64,000 bases of DNA from Pseudoxanthomonas sp. (GTDB lineage Bacteria; Pseudomonadota; Gammaproteobacteria; Xanthomonadales; Xanthomonadaceae). The stretch spans positions 1-64,000 of the forward strand of contig NZ_PKDG01000025.1 in the NCBI RefSeq assembly GCF_002863005.1. The letters run 5' to 3'. The translations under genes were made by a program, and so were the position numbers. How positions within the stretch are numbered: the stretch's first letter is position 1; every line of letters begins with the position of its first letter. This document shows positions 8,863 to 17,069 of this stretch, piece by piece. Below the pieces are notes generated by a model. That model did not search any database, was not told where the DNA came from, and saw nothing but the letters and a program-made list of their open reading frames with translations.

Positions 8863-9342
8863 CTACGCGCCGCCGACGAATCCCGCCTGTCGCCACGCCT
8901 CGAACACCACCACGGCCACGGTGTTGGACAGGTTGAGGCTGCGGTTGTCCGGTCGCATCGGCAGGCGGATGCGCTGGTCCCCCGGCACGCCTTCCAGGAC
9001 GTCCTGCGGCAGGCCGCGGGTTTCCGGCCCGAACAGGAAGGCATCGCCAGGCCCATAGGCCGGCTGGTCGTGGCGGACGGTGCCGCGGGTGCTCAGGGCG
9101 AACAGGCGTGCAGGACGGATACGCTGCAGGGCGGCGTCGAGCGACGCGTGTACCTGCAGCGTGGCGTATTCGTGGTAGTCCAGGCCGGCGCGCTTGAGCT
9201 GCTTGTCTTCCAATGCGAACCCGAGCGGTTCGATCAGGTGCAGCCGCGCGCCGGTGTTCGCGCAGAGGCGGATGGCATTGCCGGTATTCGGGGGAATTTC
9301 CGGCTGGTACAGCAGGACGTCGATGTCCAGGGTATCGGTCAT
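8863..9342 (-). CDS. trmL: tRNA (cytidine(34)-2'-O)-methyltransferase
   Basis: A 159-residue SPOUT methyltransferase that methylates the ribose of the wobble base in some leucine tRNAs using S-adenosylmethionine. It closely follows the family pattern: the N-terminal VLLYQPEIPPNTGN segment, IRLCANTGARLHLI, then the trefoil-knot elements LFGPETRGLP and IRLPMRPDNRSLNLSNTV. E. coli TrmL is 157 residues. Two in-frame ATGs exist (9351 and 9342); the second is chosen because a -10-like TAGAAT at 9350-9355 lies exactly 7 nt before it and would overlap the first. It converges with the preceding operon across a REP pair. Confidence 0.95.
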   Translation of the reverse strand: MTDTLDIDVLLYQPEIPPNTGNAIRLCANTGARLHLIEPLGFALEDKQLKRAGLDYHEYATLQVHASLDAALQRIRPARLFALSTRGTVRHDQPAYGPGDAFLFGPETRGLPQDVLEGVPGDQRIRLPMRPDNRSLNLSNTVAVVVFEAWRQAGFVGGA

Positions 9343-9349
9343 GGCGCGC

Positions 9350-9355
9350 ATTCTA
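9350..9355 (-). promoter_or_regulatory. -10-like TAGAAT 7 nt before trmL start (leaderless candidate)
   Basis: Read on the minus strand, TAGAAT is followed by 7 nt and the ATG at 9342, with no Shine-Dalgarno site. Transcription would begin at or near the A of the ATG. No clear -35 box. Confidence 0.45.
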
Positions 9356-9443
9356 CGCGGCGCTGCATGGCCTCATTGGCGGTGGAGCTCCGGCCGCCGC
9401 CGGCTTGCGTGATGACGCAGGTGGAACGTGTATCGCCTGCGTA

Positions 9444-9824
9444 TCAGCGCGAAGCCAGCTGGCTGGCCAGTGCACCGGCCTGCACCGCGATCTGCTGCAT
9501 GTCCTCGGCCGACGGACGCACGGTGACCACCGGCATGTCGACCACGCGCACGGCCTGCTGGGCGACGAACTGGGCCAGGTCTTCGGCGGCCGGCGTTACG
9601 GTGATGGTGGCGAGGTCGACAATCTTGGTGTCCTTGTAGGTGTTGTAGTGGGCCAAGTCGGCGGCATCCGGGGCGACCGTCACGGTCGGCAGGTCCACGA
9701 TGCGGGCCATGTCGGTGGCGGCGGTCTGGCGGTTGTCGGCGTGGCTGGCGGAAACGACCATGGCACCGGCGCACAGGGCGAACACGGCGGCGGCGGTCAG
9801 GGGGAGGAGGTTCTTGGCGTTCAT
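9444..9824 (-). CDS. Small secreted protein with three internal repeats, function unknown
   Basis: A 126-residue protein with a signal peptide (MNAKNLLPLTAAAVFALCAGA, cleavage near SASHA). The mature part is three repeats of 26-27 residues beginning ARIVDLPTVTVAPDAADL, TKIVDLATITVTPAAEDL and VRVVDMPVVTVRPSAEDM. The shared pattern is basic-hydrophobic-V-D-L/M-x-x-I/V-T-V-x-P-x-A-x-D-L/M, suggesting a strand followed by a helix in each unit. No known domain is recognised. The start at 9824 is preferred over 9830 because AGAGG stands 7 nt before it and only 1 nt before the other ATG. It is monocistronic by spacing. It may be a periplasmic or envelope-associated structural protein; that is a guess. 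Confidence 0.75.
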   Translation of the reverse strand: MNAKNLLPLTAAAVFALCAGAMVVSASHADNRQTAATDMARIVDLPTVTVAPDAADLAHYNTYKDTKIVDLATITVTPAAEDLAQFVAQQAVRVVDMPVVTVRPSAEDMQQIAVQAGALASQLASR

Positions 9825-10221
9825 TGTCATGCCTCTGTAGTGATGTTGTTGGGTGGTGTGGTAGTAAGGTAGTACACCTAGACAGAGCGATCAAGCAAAA
9901 CTTTTCGTTTTGTGAGTTTCGTTCAGGCTTCAGTCAGGTTGAGCAGGTGCTGCGCGAGTTTGTTGTAGGTATCGCAGAAACCATGCCAAACGTAAGTCAT
10001 TGATCCATCAAGTGTTCCGAGTGCTTCCTGCGCGTCCGCTGTCCGGAAGACTGTCCGTCCAGTGTCCGTCCTGCGTAAGCCAAGACGGGCGGCGTTGTTC
10101 GTTGTGACTGCGAACACGCTGCTTCGCCCCACGCCCGGTCATTCCGGTACGTAAGGGTTTGGATGCCGTTCAACTAGGAATCGTTGCGTCGCCCGCGAAC
10201 TTGCGGAGTCAACGTTCAGTT
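9825..10221. other. Intergenic region, lower GC, with a doubtful 69-codon frame
   Basis: About 400 bp without a recognisable gene. The stretch 9880-10060 is visibly less GC-rich than its surroundings. It contains a short hairpin CAAAAC-TTTTC-GTTTTG (9896-9912), three TGTCCG words about 11-12 bp apart near 10038-10068, and an open frame on the minus strand (10132 to 9923, ending in HLLNLTEA) with no signal peptide, ribosome site or recognised family. This frame could be a remnant of an imported or decayed gene. A weak promoter for the 9824 gene may lie at its left edge (TTGATC, 17 bp, TACCTT on the minus strand). Confidence 0.4.
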
Positions 10222-10926
10222 TCACCAGGGGAGGGGGTCGCCCTGCCAATCAAGGAAGCGTCCACTTTGCTCGGCGGTGAGATGGTCGATCACCTGCAGC
10301 AGGCCGCTGGCGGATTCCGCCGCTGACAGCTGCGCGCTGTCGCCGCCCATGTCGGTGCGCACCCAGCCGGGGTGCAGAGCCACGACCTTGATGCCGCGTG
10401 GGGCCAAGGCCTGCGATAGCAGGGACGTCACCATGTTCTGCGCCGCCTTGCCGATGGCGTAGCTGGGCGTGCGGAATTCCTGGCGCAAGGCGTTCGAGCC
10501 GATCTCGGACGAGATGTTCGCCACCACGGCACCGTCGGCCAGCCGCGGCGCCAGCGCCTGCGTCAACAGGAAAGGTCCGGCCGCATGCGTGTGGAAGCTC
10601 GCGTCCAGGTCGGTGGCGGCGACCTGCCCGAAACGTTCGCCGCCGCGCAGCACGCCGGCGTTGTTGATCAGCAGGTGCAGCGGATCGTCGTCGGTCACCA
10701 GGGGCAACTCGCGCAACAGCGCGTCGCGGCTGCGCGCATCGGCGACATCCAGCGGCATCACGTGCAGGCGGCCGGGATGCTCGCCGGCCAGGCGGTTGAG
10801 CGCCGTCGCCTTGCCGGGGTGGCGACAGGTCGCCACCACGTGCCGCTGCCGGGCCAACAGCTGGATCACCAGCTCCAACCCCAGTCCCCGGTTGGCGCCG
10901 GTAATCAGGCAGTGCTTGCGGTCCAT
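10222..10926 (-). CDS. Short-chain dehydrogenase/reductase (C-factor-like SDR)
   Basis: A 234-residue Rossmann-fold oxidoreductase. The cofactor motif is TGANRGLGLELV at the N-terminus, LINNAGVLRGG is the NNAG structural motif, and the active-site Ser of ANISSEIGS precedes the YAIGK pair (Tyr and Lys). An Arg in the segment ATCRHPGKA hints at NADP preference. The start at 10926 is chosen because AGGAGG precedes it by 4 nt; an upstream ATG at 10956 has no ribosome site. The overall look is that of C-factor/YciK-type SDRs annotated only by fold. The substrate is unknown and the neighbours do not help. Confidence 0.85.
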   Translation of the reverse strand: MDRKHCLITGANRGLGLELVIQLLARQRHVVATCRHPGKATALNRLAGEHPGRLHVMPLDVADARSRDALLRELPLVTDDDPLHLLINNAGVLRGGERFGQVAATDLDASFHTHAAGPFLLTQALAPRLADGAVVANISSEIGSNALRQEFRTPSYAIGKAAQNMVTSLLSQALAPRGIKVVALHPGWVRTDMGGDSAQLSAAESASGLLQVIDHLTAEQSGRFLDWQGDPLPW

Positions 10927-11046
10927 GGCGCCTCCTCGAGGGGGTTCCCCTGCCATTGGTCATGGCTTGTGGCCTAGTGTAATGACGACGGCCGGCGGCT
11001 AGCATCGCGGATTCTGCAGGTCCATACCGTATAAACAGGAGTGTCC

Positions 11047-13914
11047 ATGTCCCTCTACCGTCGGCCCCGCGCCGCCTTGCTCGCCGTCGCTCTGTCCGCC
11101 GCCCTCGGGGGCCTGGCCTACGCGCCCGCGCCTTCCTATGCGAAGCCGGCCGCCGGCGCGGACATCGTGATCCCCTACGAGGAGTTCACGCTGCCCAACG
11201 GCCTGCGGGTGATCGTGCACACCGACCGCAAAGCGCCGATCGTGGCGGTGAACATCTGGTACCACGTGGGCAGCAAGAACGAGACGCCCGGCCGCACCGG
11301 CTTCGCCCACCTGTTCGAGCATCTGATGTTCCAGGGCAGCGAGAACCACGCCGGCGAGTTCTTCACCCCGTTCGAGCTGGTCGGCGCCACCGACCAGAAC
11401 GGCACCACCAACCAGGACCGCACCAACTACTTCCAGAACGTGCCGACCACCGCGCTGGACATGGCGCTGTGGATGGAATCCGATCGCATGGGCCACCTGC
11501 TGGGCGCGATCGACCAGAAGGCGCTCGACGAGCAGCGTGGCGTGGTGCAGAACGAGAAGCGCCAGGGTGAGAACCAGCCCTACGGCCGTCGCATCAGCGC
11601 GCGCATGTTCGAGGCGCTCTATCCGGCCGGACATCCCTACAGCTGGCAGACCATCGGCTCGATGGCCGACCTGGACGCGGCCACGCTGGACGACGTGAAG
11701 ACCTGGTTCCGCAGCTGGTACGGCCCGAACAACGCCGTGCTGGTGCTGGCCGGCGACATCGACGTCGCCACCGCCAAGGAAAAGGTCACGCGTTACTTCG
11801 GCGACATCCCGGCCAGCGCCACGCTGGCGGACATGAAGACCAACATTCCCACCCACGCCAAGGACACCCGCGAAACCATTCCCGACCGCGTGCCGCAGGT
11901 CCGCGTCTATCGCGCCTGGCCGGTCGCTGAAATGGGCACGAGGGACGCCGTGCTGCTCGACCTGTTCGCGCAGGTGCTGGGCGGCAGCGCGGCCTCGCGC
12001 TTCGACACGCGCCTGGTGCACGGCGAGAAGATCGCCGACCAGGCGAGCGCGTACCAGTGGAGCAGCGAGATCAGCGGCACCTTCTTTTTGATGTCCACGG
12101 TGAAGGAGGGCGTGGACCCGGCCAAGGTCGAGGCGGCGCTGGACGAGGAACTGAAGCGGCTGATCACCCAGGGTCCGACGGCGGAGGAGCTCGAGCGCGC
12201 CCGGGTCTCCGGCGTGGCCAGCTTCGTGCGCGGCATCGAGCGCATCGGCGGTTTCGGCGGCAAGTCCGACGTGCTGGCATCGTGCGCCGTCTACCAGAGC
12301 AAGCCCGATTGCTACAAGGAAGACCTCGCCATCTACGCGAGCGCCACGCCGGCCGAGGTGCAGGCCGCGGCGAAGAAGTGGCTGAGCGGCGGTTCGCACA
12401 CCATTCTCGTGCAGCCCAGCGAAACGCCGGCTTCGGCCCTTCCGGAAACCGTGTTCGCGGCGCCCGCCACCACGCCGGCCGCCGCGCCCAAGGTCGACCC
12501 GAAGTTCAAGACGGTGAAGACCGACGTCGATCGCAGCACCGGTGTGCCGAAGACCACCACCTTCCCCGACCTGAAGTTCCCGGCCGTGCAGCGCGCCACG
12601 CTGTCCAACGGCATGCAGGTCACGCTGGCCGAGCGTCATGAGACGCCGGTGGTGCAGATCAATGTCGAATTCCCCGGGGGTTACGCCGCCGACGTCGGCA
12701 AGAAGCTCGGTACCGCCAGCTTCGCGATGCAGATGATGGACGAAGGCGCTGGCCAGTACGGCGCCCTTGCGTTCGCCGCCCGCAAGGAAGCGCTGGGTGC
12801 GGAACTGACCACGGGCGCCGGCCTGGATTCGGCCTCGGTCGGCCTGTCCGCGTTGACCGACAAGCTGGCGCCGTCGCTGGACCTGCTGGCCGACGTGCTG
12901 CGCCGCCCGACCTTCGACCCGGCGGAAATCGAGCGCGTGCGCGCGACCTGGATCGCCGGCATCAAACAGGAGAAGGCACGCCCGCAGACCGCCGCGCTGC
13001 GCACGCTGCCGCCGCTGCTTTACGGCGCCGGGCATCCCTATGCCATTCCGTTCACCGGTTCGGGCACGGAGGCTTCCATCGCCTCGCTGAGCCGCGACGA
13101 CCTGGCGGCGTTCCACCGCGACTGGCTGCAGCCGTCGCAGGCACGCATCACCATCGTCGGCGACACCACGCTGGCCGAGATCGTGCCGCTGCTGGAAGCG
13201 CGCCTGGGCGACTGGAAGGCCGCCCCCAATGCGCCGAAGCTCGCCGCCGTACCGACGGTCGCCAACGCGGCCAAGGCACGCGTGTTCCTGATCGACCAGC
13301 CGGGCGCCATCCAGTCCAACGTCTATGCCGCACAACTGGTGCCGCCGACCGGTGATGCGGGCACCATCGATTTCGACTTCGCCAACGGCGTGCTGGGCGG
13401 CCAGTTCAGCTCGCGCCTCAACATGAACCTGCGCGAAGACAAGCACTGGGCCTACGGCTCCTACAGTGGTGCGCGCAACACCCTCGGCCAGCGTCCGTGG
13501 TGGGCGAGCGCGGCGGTGCAGAGCGACCGCACCGCCGATTCGATGAAGGAACTGCAGAAGGAGATCAGCCAGTTCGCCACCGGCCAGGCGCCGGCCAAGC
13601 CGGAAGAGATCGCCAAGATCCGCGCCGCCAACACCCTGGAGCTTCCGGGCGCGTACGAGACCGCCTCGGCGGTGCTGGCCCAGATCGCCTCCAACCAGCG
13701 GTATGGACGTCCGGACGACTACATCGTGCAGTACAAGGCCCGCAACGAAGCCATCGGGGCCGTCGATGTCGCGAAGGCGGCGGCCACGCTGTCGCCGTCG
13801 TCGCTGACCTGGGTGGTCGTGGGCGACCTGTCCAAGGTGGGCGAGTCGGTCCGCGCGCTGCAGTTGGGCGATGCCGTCGAGCTGGACGCCGACGGCAATG
13901 TCAAGAAGAAGTAA
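11047..13914 (+). CDS. M16 family zinc peptidase (pitrilysin-like), two-module, exported
   Basis: A 955-residue peptidase with signal peptide ending near PSYAKPA. The inverted zinc motif HxxEH is H88-L-F-E91-H92 in the N-terminal half, with the distal ligand probably Glu170 in VVQNEKR. The second half repeats the fold without a zinc motif, as usual for M16B proteins, and carries the late Arg/Tyr segment around REDKHWAYGSYSG. Members degrade small peptides of about 20-65 residues in a closed chamber. The start is 11047 because AGGAG at 11037-11041 lies 5 nt before the ATG; an in-frame GTG at 11041 is inside the ribosome site. A second, distant M16 protein is encoded at 26538-29324. Confidence 0.92.
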   Translation: MSLYRRPRAALLAVALSAALGGLAYAPAPSYAKPAAGADIVIPYEEFTLPNGLRVIVHTDRKAPIVAVNIWYHVGSKNETPGRTGFAHLFEHLMFQGSENHAGEFFTPFELVGATDQNGTTNQDRTNYFQNVPTTALDMALWMESDRMGHLLGAIDQKALDEQRGVVQNEKRQGENQPYGRRISARMFEALYPAGHPYSWQTIGSMADLDAATLDDVKTWFRSWYGPNNAVLVLAGDIDVATAKEKVTRYFGDIPASATLADMKTNIPTHAKDTRETIPDRVPQVRVYRAWPVAEMGTRDAVLLDLFAQVLGGSAASRFDTRLVHGEKIADQASAYQWSSEISGTFFLMSTVKEGVDPAKVEAALDEELKRLITQGPTAEELERARVSGVASFVRGIERIGGFGGKSDVLASCAVYQSKPDCYKEDLAIYASATPAEVQAAAKKWLSGGSHTILVQPSETPASALPETVFAAPATTPAAAPKVDPKFKTVKTDVDRSTGVPKTTTFPDLKFPAVQRATLSNGMQVTLAERHETPVVQINVEFPGGYAADVGKKLGTASFAMQMMDEGAGQYGALAFAARKEALGAELTTGAGLDSASVGLSALTDKLAPSLDLLADVLRRPTFDPAEIERVRATWIAGIKQEKARPQTAALRTLPPLLYGAGHPYAIPFTGSGTEASIASLSRDDLAAFHRDWLQPSQARITIVGDTTLAEIVPLLEARLGDWKAAPNAPKLAAVPTVANAAKARVFLIDQPGAIQSNVYAAQLVPPTGDAGTIDFDFANGVLGGQFSSRLNMNLREDKHWAYGSYSGARNTLGQRPWWASAAVQSDRTADSMKELQKEISQFATGQAPAKPEEIAKIRAANTLELPGAYETASAVLAQIASNQRYGRPDDYIVQYKARNEAIGAVDVAKAAATLSPSSLTWVVVGDLSKVGESVRALQLGDAVELDADGNVKKK

Positions 13915-13925
13915 GCCCCCCGGTC

Positions 13926-13956
13926 TGCGCCGCCCCGGTCGCCGAGGGGCGGCGCA
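13926..13956 (+). terminator. GC hairpin after the M16 gene
   Basis: Perfect 11-bp stem (13926-13936 with 13946-13956) and 9-nt loop, 12 nt after the stop codon. No T tract follows, so termination without Rho is uncertain. Confidence 0.45.
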
Positions 13957-14019
13957 CGACCCGGATAGATTCATCCGGCATCGGCCAGAATGACCCGACC
14001 CTCGCCCAAGGTGACCCTC

Positions 14020-14337
14020 ATGCGTTTTGTCCTGCTTGCCGCCGCCTCCACCGTGCTGCTCTCCGCCTGCACCTGGGTGCATCTGGCCCCGAACGCGAAG
14101 AACGTCCGCGTGCTGTCCGCCGGCGCCGCGCCCGCAGGCTGCGAGAAGCGCAGCGAGATCACCGTGAAAGTGCCGGGCAACGTGGCCTTTTACGAGCGCA
14201 ATGCCCTGCGCGTGCGCGACGAACTGGAGACCCTCGCCCGCAACGAAGCGCCCGGCGTTCAGGCCGACACGCTGCAGCCGCTGGGCGATCCGTCGAATGG
14301 CGAGCAGCGGTTCGCGGCCTATCGCTGCGGCCGATGA
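14020..14337 (+). CDS. DUF4156 family lipoprotein
   Basis: A 105-residue lipoprotein. The N-terminus MRFVLLAAASTVLLSAC is a clear lipoprotein signal with Cys17 as the lipidated residue. The mature part keeps two more Cys (GCEKRSE and YRCGR) that could form a disulfide, and the middle CEKRSEITVKVPG-to-NALRVRDELETLARNEA part matches the DUF4156 pattern seen in small RcsF-like lipoproteins. The start at 14020 is preferred over an upstream in-frame ATG at 13990 because it begins the signal peptide directly and AAGGTG stands before it. Role in the cell is not known. Confidence 0.8.
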   Translation: MRFVLLAAASTVLLSACTWVHLAPNAKNVRVLSAGAAPAGCEKRSEITVKVPGNVAFYERNALRVRDELETLARNEAPGVQADTLQPLGDPSNGEQRFAAYRCGR

Positions 14338-14460
14338 AGTGTGAACTGAGTCACAATTGAGGGCCGGCAGCGTTGGCTCCTCCGGGTCGTAAAGATGCGG
14401 TGAAGGCCCGAAGCCGTTACCCTTGTCGGCCCCCTCGCCTGAGCCTTGGCGCTAACCTCG

Positions 14461-15477
14461 ATGCTCTTCAAGAATGTCTCCATCGCGGGACTGGCGCACA
14501 TCGATGCGCCGCACACGCTGACGTCCGCCGAAATCAACGCCCGGCTGCAGCCCACGCTCGACCGCCTGGGCATCAAGACCGACGTGCTGAACGACGTGGC
14601 CGGCGTGCATGCGCGCCGCCTGTGGGACGACGACACCCAGGCGTCCGACGCTGCCACGATGGCGGCGAAGAAGGCGTTGGCCGACGCCGGCATCGGCGCC
14701 GACAAGGTCGGCCTGGTGGTCAACACCTCCGTCAGCCGCGATTACCTGGAACCGTCCACGGCCAGCATCGTCTGCGGCAACCTCGGCGTGGGCGACCACT
14801 GCCAGACCTTCGACGTCGCCAATGCCTGCCTGGCCTTCATCAATGGCATGGACATCGCCGCGCGCATGCTGGAGCGCGACGAGATCGACTACGCCCTGGT
14901 CGTCGACGGCGAAACCGCCAACCTGGTCTACGAGAAGACCATCGAGCGCCTCAACGCCCCCGACGTGACCGAGCAGCAGTTCCGCGACGAACTGGCTGCG
15001 CTGACGCTGGGCTGCGGTGCCGTGGCGATGGTGCTGACGCGCCGCGCGCTGGCTCCGGAAGCCCCGCGCTACAAGGGCGGCGTGACCCGCTCGGCGACCG
15101 AGTGGAACAAGCTCTGCCGCGGCAACCTGGACCGCATGGTCACCGACACCCGCATGCTGCTGATCGAGGGCATGAAGCTGGCCACCAAGACCTTCGCCGC
15201 CGCCAAGGTCGCGCTGGGCTGGGCCGTGGACGAACTGGACCAGTTCGTCATCCACCAGGTCAGCCGCCCGCACACGCAGGCGTTCGTGAAGTCCTTCGGC
15301 ATCGACCCGAAGAAGGTCATGACCATCTTCACCGAGCACGGCAACATCGGCCCGGCCAGCGTGCCGATCGTGCTGAGCAAGCTGAAGGAACTGGGCAAGC
15401 TGAAGAAGGGCGACCGCATCGCACTGCTCGGCATCGGCTCGGGCCTGAACTGCACGATGGCCGAGGTGGAGTGGTAA
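14461..15477 (+). CDS. oleA: OleA, acyl-CoA condensing thiolase-like enzyme for long-chain olefins
   Basis: A 338-residue thiolase-superfamily enzyme that joins two fatty acyl-CoA molecules head to head to give a beta-keto acid, the first step of long-chain alkene synthesis. Sequence is very close to the structurally known Xanthomonas OleA. Catalytic residues fall in place: Cys123 in VANACLAF, Glu97 in DYLEPST, His265 in VIHQVSRPH and Asn295 in EHGNIGPAS; these equal Cys143, Glu117, His285 and Asn315 of the tagged Xanthomonas numbering. The ATG at 14461 matches the family start; an in-frame TTG upstream is rejected. OleB follows after a 67-nt gap that contains an intrinsic terminator, so oleA may be expressed above the rest. 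Confidence 0.97.
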   Translation: MLFKNVSIAGLAHIDAPHTLTSAEINARLQPTLDRLGIKTDVLNDVAGVHARRLWDDDTQASDAATMAAKKALADAGIGADKVGLVVNTSVSRDYLEPSTASIVCGNLGVGDHCQTFDVANACLAFINGMDIAARMLERDEIDYALVVDGETANLVYEKTIERLNAPDVTEQQFRDELAALTLGCGAVAMVLTRRALAPEAPRYKGGVTRSATEWNKLCRGNLDRMVTDTRMLLIEGMKLATKTFAAAKVALGWAVDELDQFVIHQVSRPHTQAFVKSFGIDPKKVMTIFTEHGNIGPASVPIVLSKLKELGKLKKGDRIALLGIGSGLNCTMAEVEW

Positions 15478-15501
15478 TCCCACCCGGCATTCGCATTCCA
15501 G

Positions 15502-15527
15502 GGGCCGGTTCGCCGGCCCTTTTCTTT
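15502..15527 (+). terminator. Intrinsic terminator between oleA and oleB
   Basis: Stem GGGCCGG (15502-15508) with CCGGCCC (15513-15519), TTCG tetraloop and tail TTTTCTTT. It is a full terminator inside an otherwise functional cluster, implying partial read-through or a separate oleB promoter. Confidence 0.85.
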
Positions 15528-15544
15528 GACGGCGGCCACGCGCG

Positions 15545-16450
15545 ATGAACCTTCCCGGCTATCCCTCCCATCCGAAGCGCTTCGAGGTCCGCCCGGGCCT
15601 GTCGATGAACTACCTCGACGAAGGCCCGCGCGACGGCGAGGTGGTGGTGATGCTGCACGGCAATCCGTCGTGGAGCTATTACTGGCGCACGCTTGTGGCG
15701 GGGCTGTCGGACCCCGCTTCCGGCAAGCGCTATCGCTGCATCGTGCCCGACCACATCGGCATGGGCCTTTCGGACAAGCCCGACGACAGCCGCTATGACT
15801 ACACCCTGCAGTCGCGCGTGGACGACGTCGCCGCGCTGCTGCGCCACCTCGGCATCACCGGCCCGGTGACGCTGGCCGTGCACGACTGGGGCGGCATGAT
15901 CGGTTTCGGTTGGGCGCTCTCGCACGCCGCGCAGGTGAAGCGCCTGGTGGTCACCAACACCGCCGCATTCCCGATGCCCGCCGCGAAGGCGATGCCCTGG
16001 CAGATCGGGCTCGGCCGCGACTGGACGATCGGCGAGTGGATCATCCGCGGCTTCAACGCCTTCTCCGCCGGCGCGTCATGGATCGGCGTCGAACGCCGCA
16101 TGCCCGCCGACGTGCGCCGCGCCTACGTGGCCCCGTACGACACCTGGGCCAACCGCATCGCCACGATCCGCTTCATGCAGGACATCCCGCTCGGTCCGGA
16201 GGACAAGGCGTGGCCGCTGCTGGAAGCCGCCGGCAAGGCGCTGCCGTCGTTCGCCGACCGGCCCGCGTTCCTGGGCTGGGGCTTGAAGGACTTCGTGTTC
16301 GACAAGCACTTCCTCGACGGTTTCCGCGCCGCGTTGCCGGACGCGGAGGTGCACGCGTACGAAGACGCCGGCCACTACGTGCTGGAAGACAAGCACGAGA
16401 TCCTGGTGCCGCTGATCCGCGACTTCCTGGATCGTCATCCATTAACCTGA
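15545..16450 (+). CDS. oleB: OleB, beta-lactone decarboxylase (alpha/beta hydrolase)
   Basis: A 301-residue alpha/beta hydrolase of the haloalkane-dehalogenase type that converts the beta-lactone made by OleC into a cis-alkene and CO2. The nucleophile is Asp114 in AVHDWGG, the same number as in Xanthomonas OleB. The oxyanion-hole segment MLHGNPSWSYYW, the acid region and the catalytic His in YEDAGHYVLED are present. Start ATG at 15545 gives the normal family length. It lies downstream of a terminator after oleA and upstream of a palindromic repeat pair and the opposite-strand YkgJ-type gene, so it is physically separated from oleC. Confidence 0.95.
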   Translation: MNLPGYPSHPKRFEVRPGLSMNYLDEGPRDGEVVVMLHGNPSWSYYWRTLVAGLSDPASGKRYRCIVPDHIGMGLSDKPDDSRYDYTLQSRVDDVAALLRHLGITGPVTLAVHDWGGMIGFGWALSHAAQVKRLVVTNTAAFPMPAAKAMPWQIGLGRDWTIGEWIIRGFNAFSAGASWIGVERRMPADVRRAYVAPYDTWANRIATIRFMQDIPLGPEDKAWPLLEAAGKALPSFADRPAFLGWGLKDFVFDKHFLDGFRAALPDAEVHAYEDAGHYVLEDKHEILVPLIRDFLDRHPLT

Positions 16451-16452
16451 TT

Positions 16453-16597
16453 CCTTCTCCCTGCGACAGCGGGGAGAAGGTGCCGAAGGCGGATGAGGGG
16501 CGCTTTTGCCTCTGATTGCGGGCTGCCAAGCGCTCGCTGCGCTCGCGTCCCCTCTTCCGGCGCTGCGCGCCACCTTCTCCCGCAAGGGGAGAAGGGT
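16453..16597 (+). repeat. Inverted pair of CTTCTCC...GGGGAGAAGG extragenic palindromes
   Basis: Left unit 16453-16502 (TTCTCC, GGGGAGAAGGTG, then GGATGAGGGG) and right unit about 16548-16597 in reverse (CCCCTCTTCC, CACCTTCTCCCGC, GGGGAGAAGG). Each unit is itself a hairpin. Similar elements occur at 26249-26434, 32001-32045 and 43321-43363. Confidence 0.75.
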
Positions 16598-16977
16598 CAG
16601 AACTCCGGCAGCGGGTTCTTCTCGGCGTTCACCACGCCCGCCCAGTCCGCCTCCACCAGCAACGGCAACCCATGCGCCAGCCGCGCCTTGTCGCATTGCG
16701 CGCTGCGCTCGCCGAACTCCAGCGAGGCGGGCACCAATGCGCAGACCGACGGGCGCCGGTCGTGGATCGTGCAGCGGCTGTAGCGGCCGATGTCAGCGTC
16801 CAGCGCCACGCAGCGCGGCTCTTTCTGCGACGTGCCGCGCATCACCCGCTCGTGCACGCGCAGCGGCTCGGTCAGTTCGATCGGCACCACGCCGCCCTGG
16901 TCGGGGTCCGCCTCGCTCCAGTGGAAGCTCACGCGGAAGTGGGCGCAGCAGGCGCCGCAGGTCAGGCATGGGTGCAT
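16597..16977 (-). CDS. YkgJ family cysteine-cluster protein
   Basis: A 126-residue cytoplasmic protein with the YkgJ/UPF0153 cysteine pattern: MHPCLTCGACCAHF at the start, then RCTIHDRRPSVCALVP and a last Cys in SAQCDKARL. The Cys cluster is thought to bind zinc or an iron-sulfur centre; the biochemical role is unknown. It lies opposite in direction inside the ole cluster, with its 3' end touching the palindromic repeat after oleB and its start 92 bp before oleC, divergent from it. That position means oleC and oleD need their own promoter or read-through across this gene. Whether it takes part in olefin synthesis is not shown by the sequence. Confidence 0.85.
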   Translation of the reverse strand: MHPCLTCGACCAHFRVSFHWSEADPDQGGVVPIELTEPLRVHERVMRGTSQKEPRCVALDADIGRYSRCTIHDRRPSVCALVPASLEFGERSAQCDKARLAHGLPLLVEADWAGVVNAEKNPLPEF

Positions 16978-17057
16978 CGGCGTGGGCGGGCGTCAGGGCG
17001 CGGGCGGGACGCGCATTCTGCCAACGCCGCGGGCTGACGCAAGTACCGCCCAGCGGC

Positions 17058-17063
17058 GACAAT
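17058..17063 (+). promoter_or_regulatory. -10-like GACAAT 6 nt before oleC start (leaderless candidate)
   Basis: GACAAT at 17058-17063, then 6 nt and the ATG at 17070. No Shine-Dalgarno sequence is present. It supports an oleCD promoter separate from oleAB. Confidence 0.35.
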
Positions 17064-17069
17064 GCCCGA

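Noticed and set aside
11030-11035. TATAAA as a -10 box of the M16 gene at 11047
   Set aside because: Transcription from it would start inside the good AGGAG ribosome site, which argues against its use.
10999-14082. 1027-codon open frame on the minus strand
   Set aside because: It is antisense to the M16 peptidase; composition is Arg/Gly/His-rich low-information protein with no signal or motif, an artefact of high GC codon usage.
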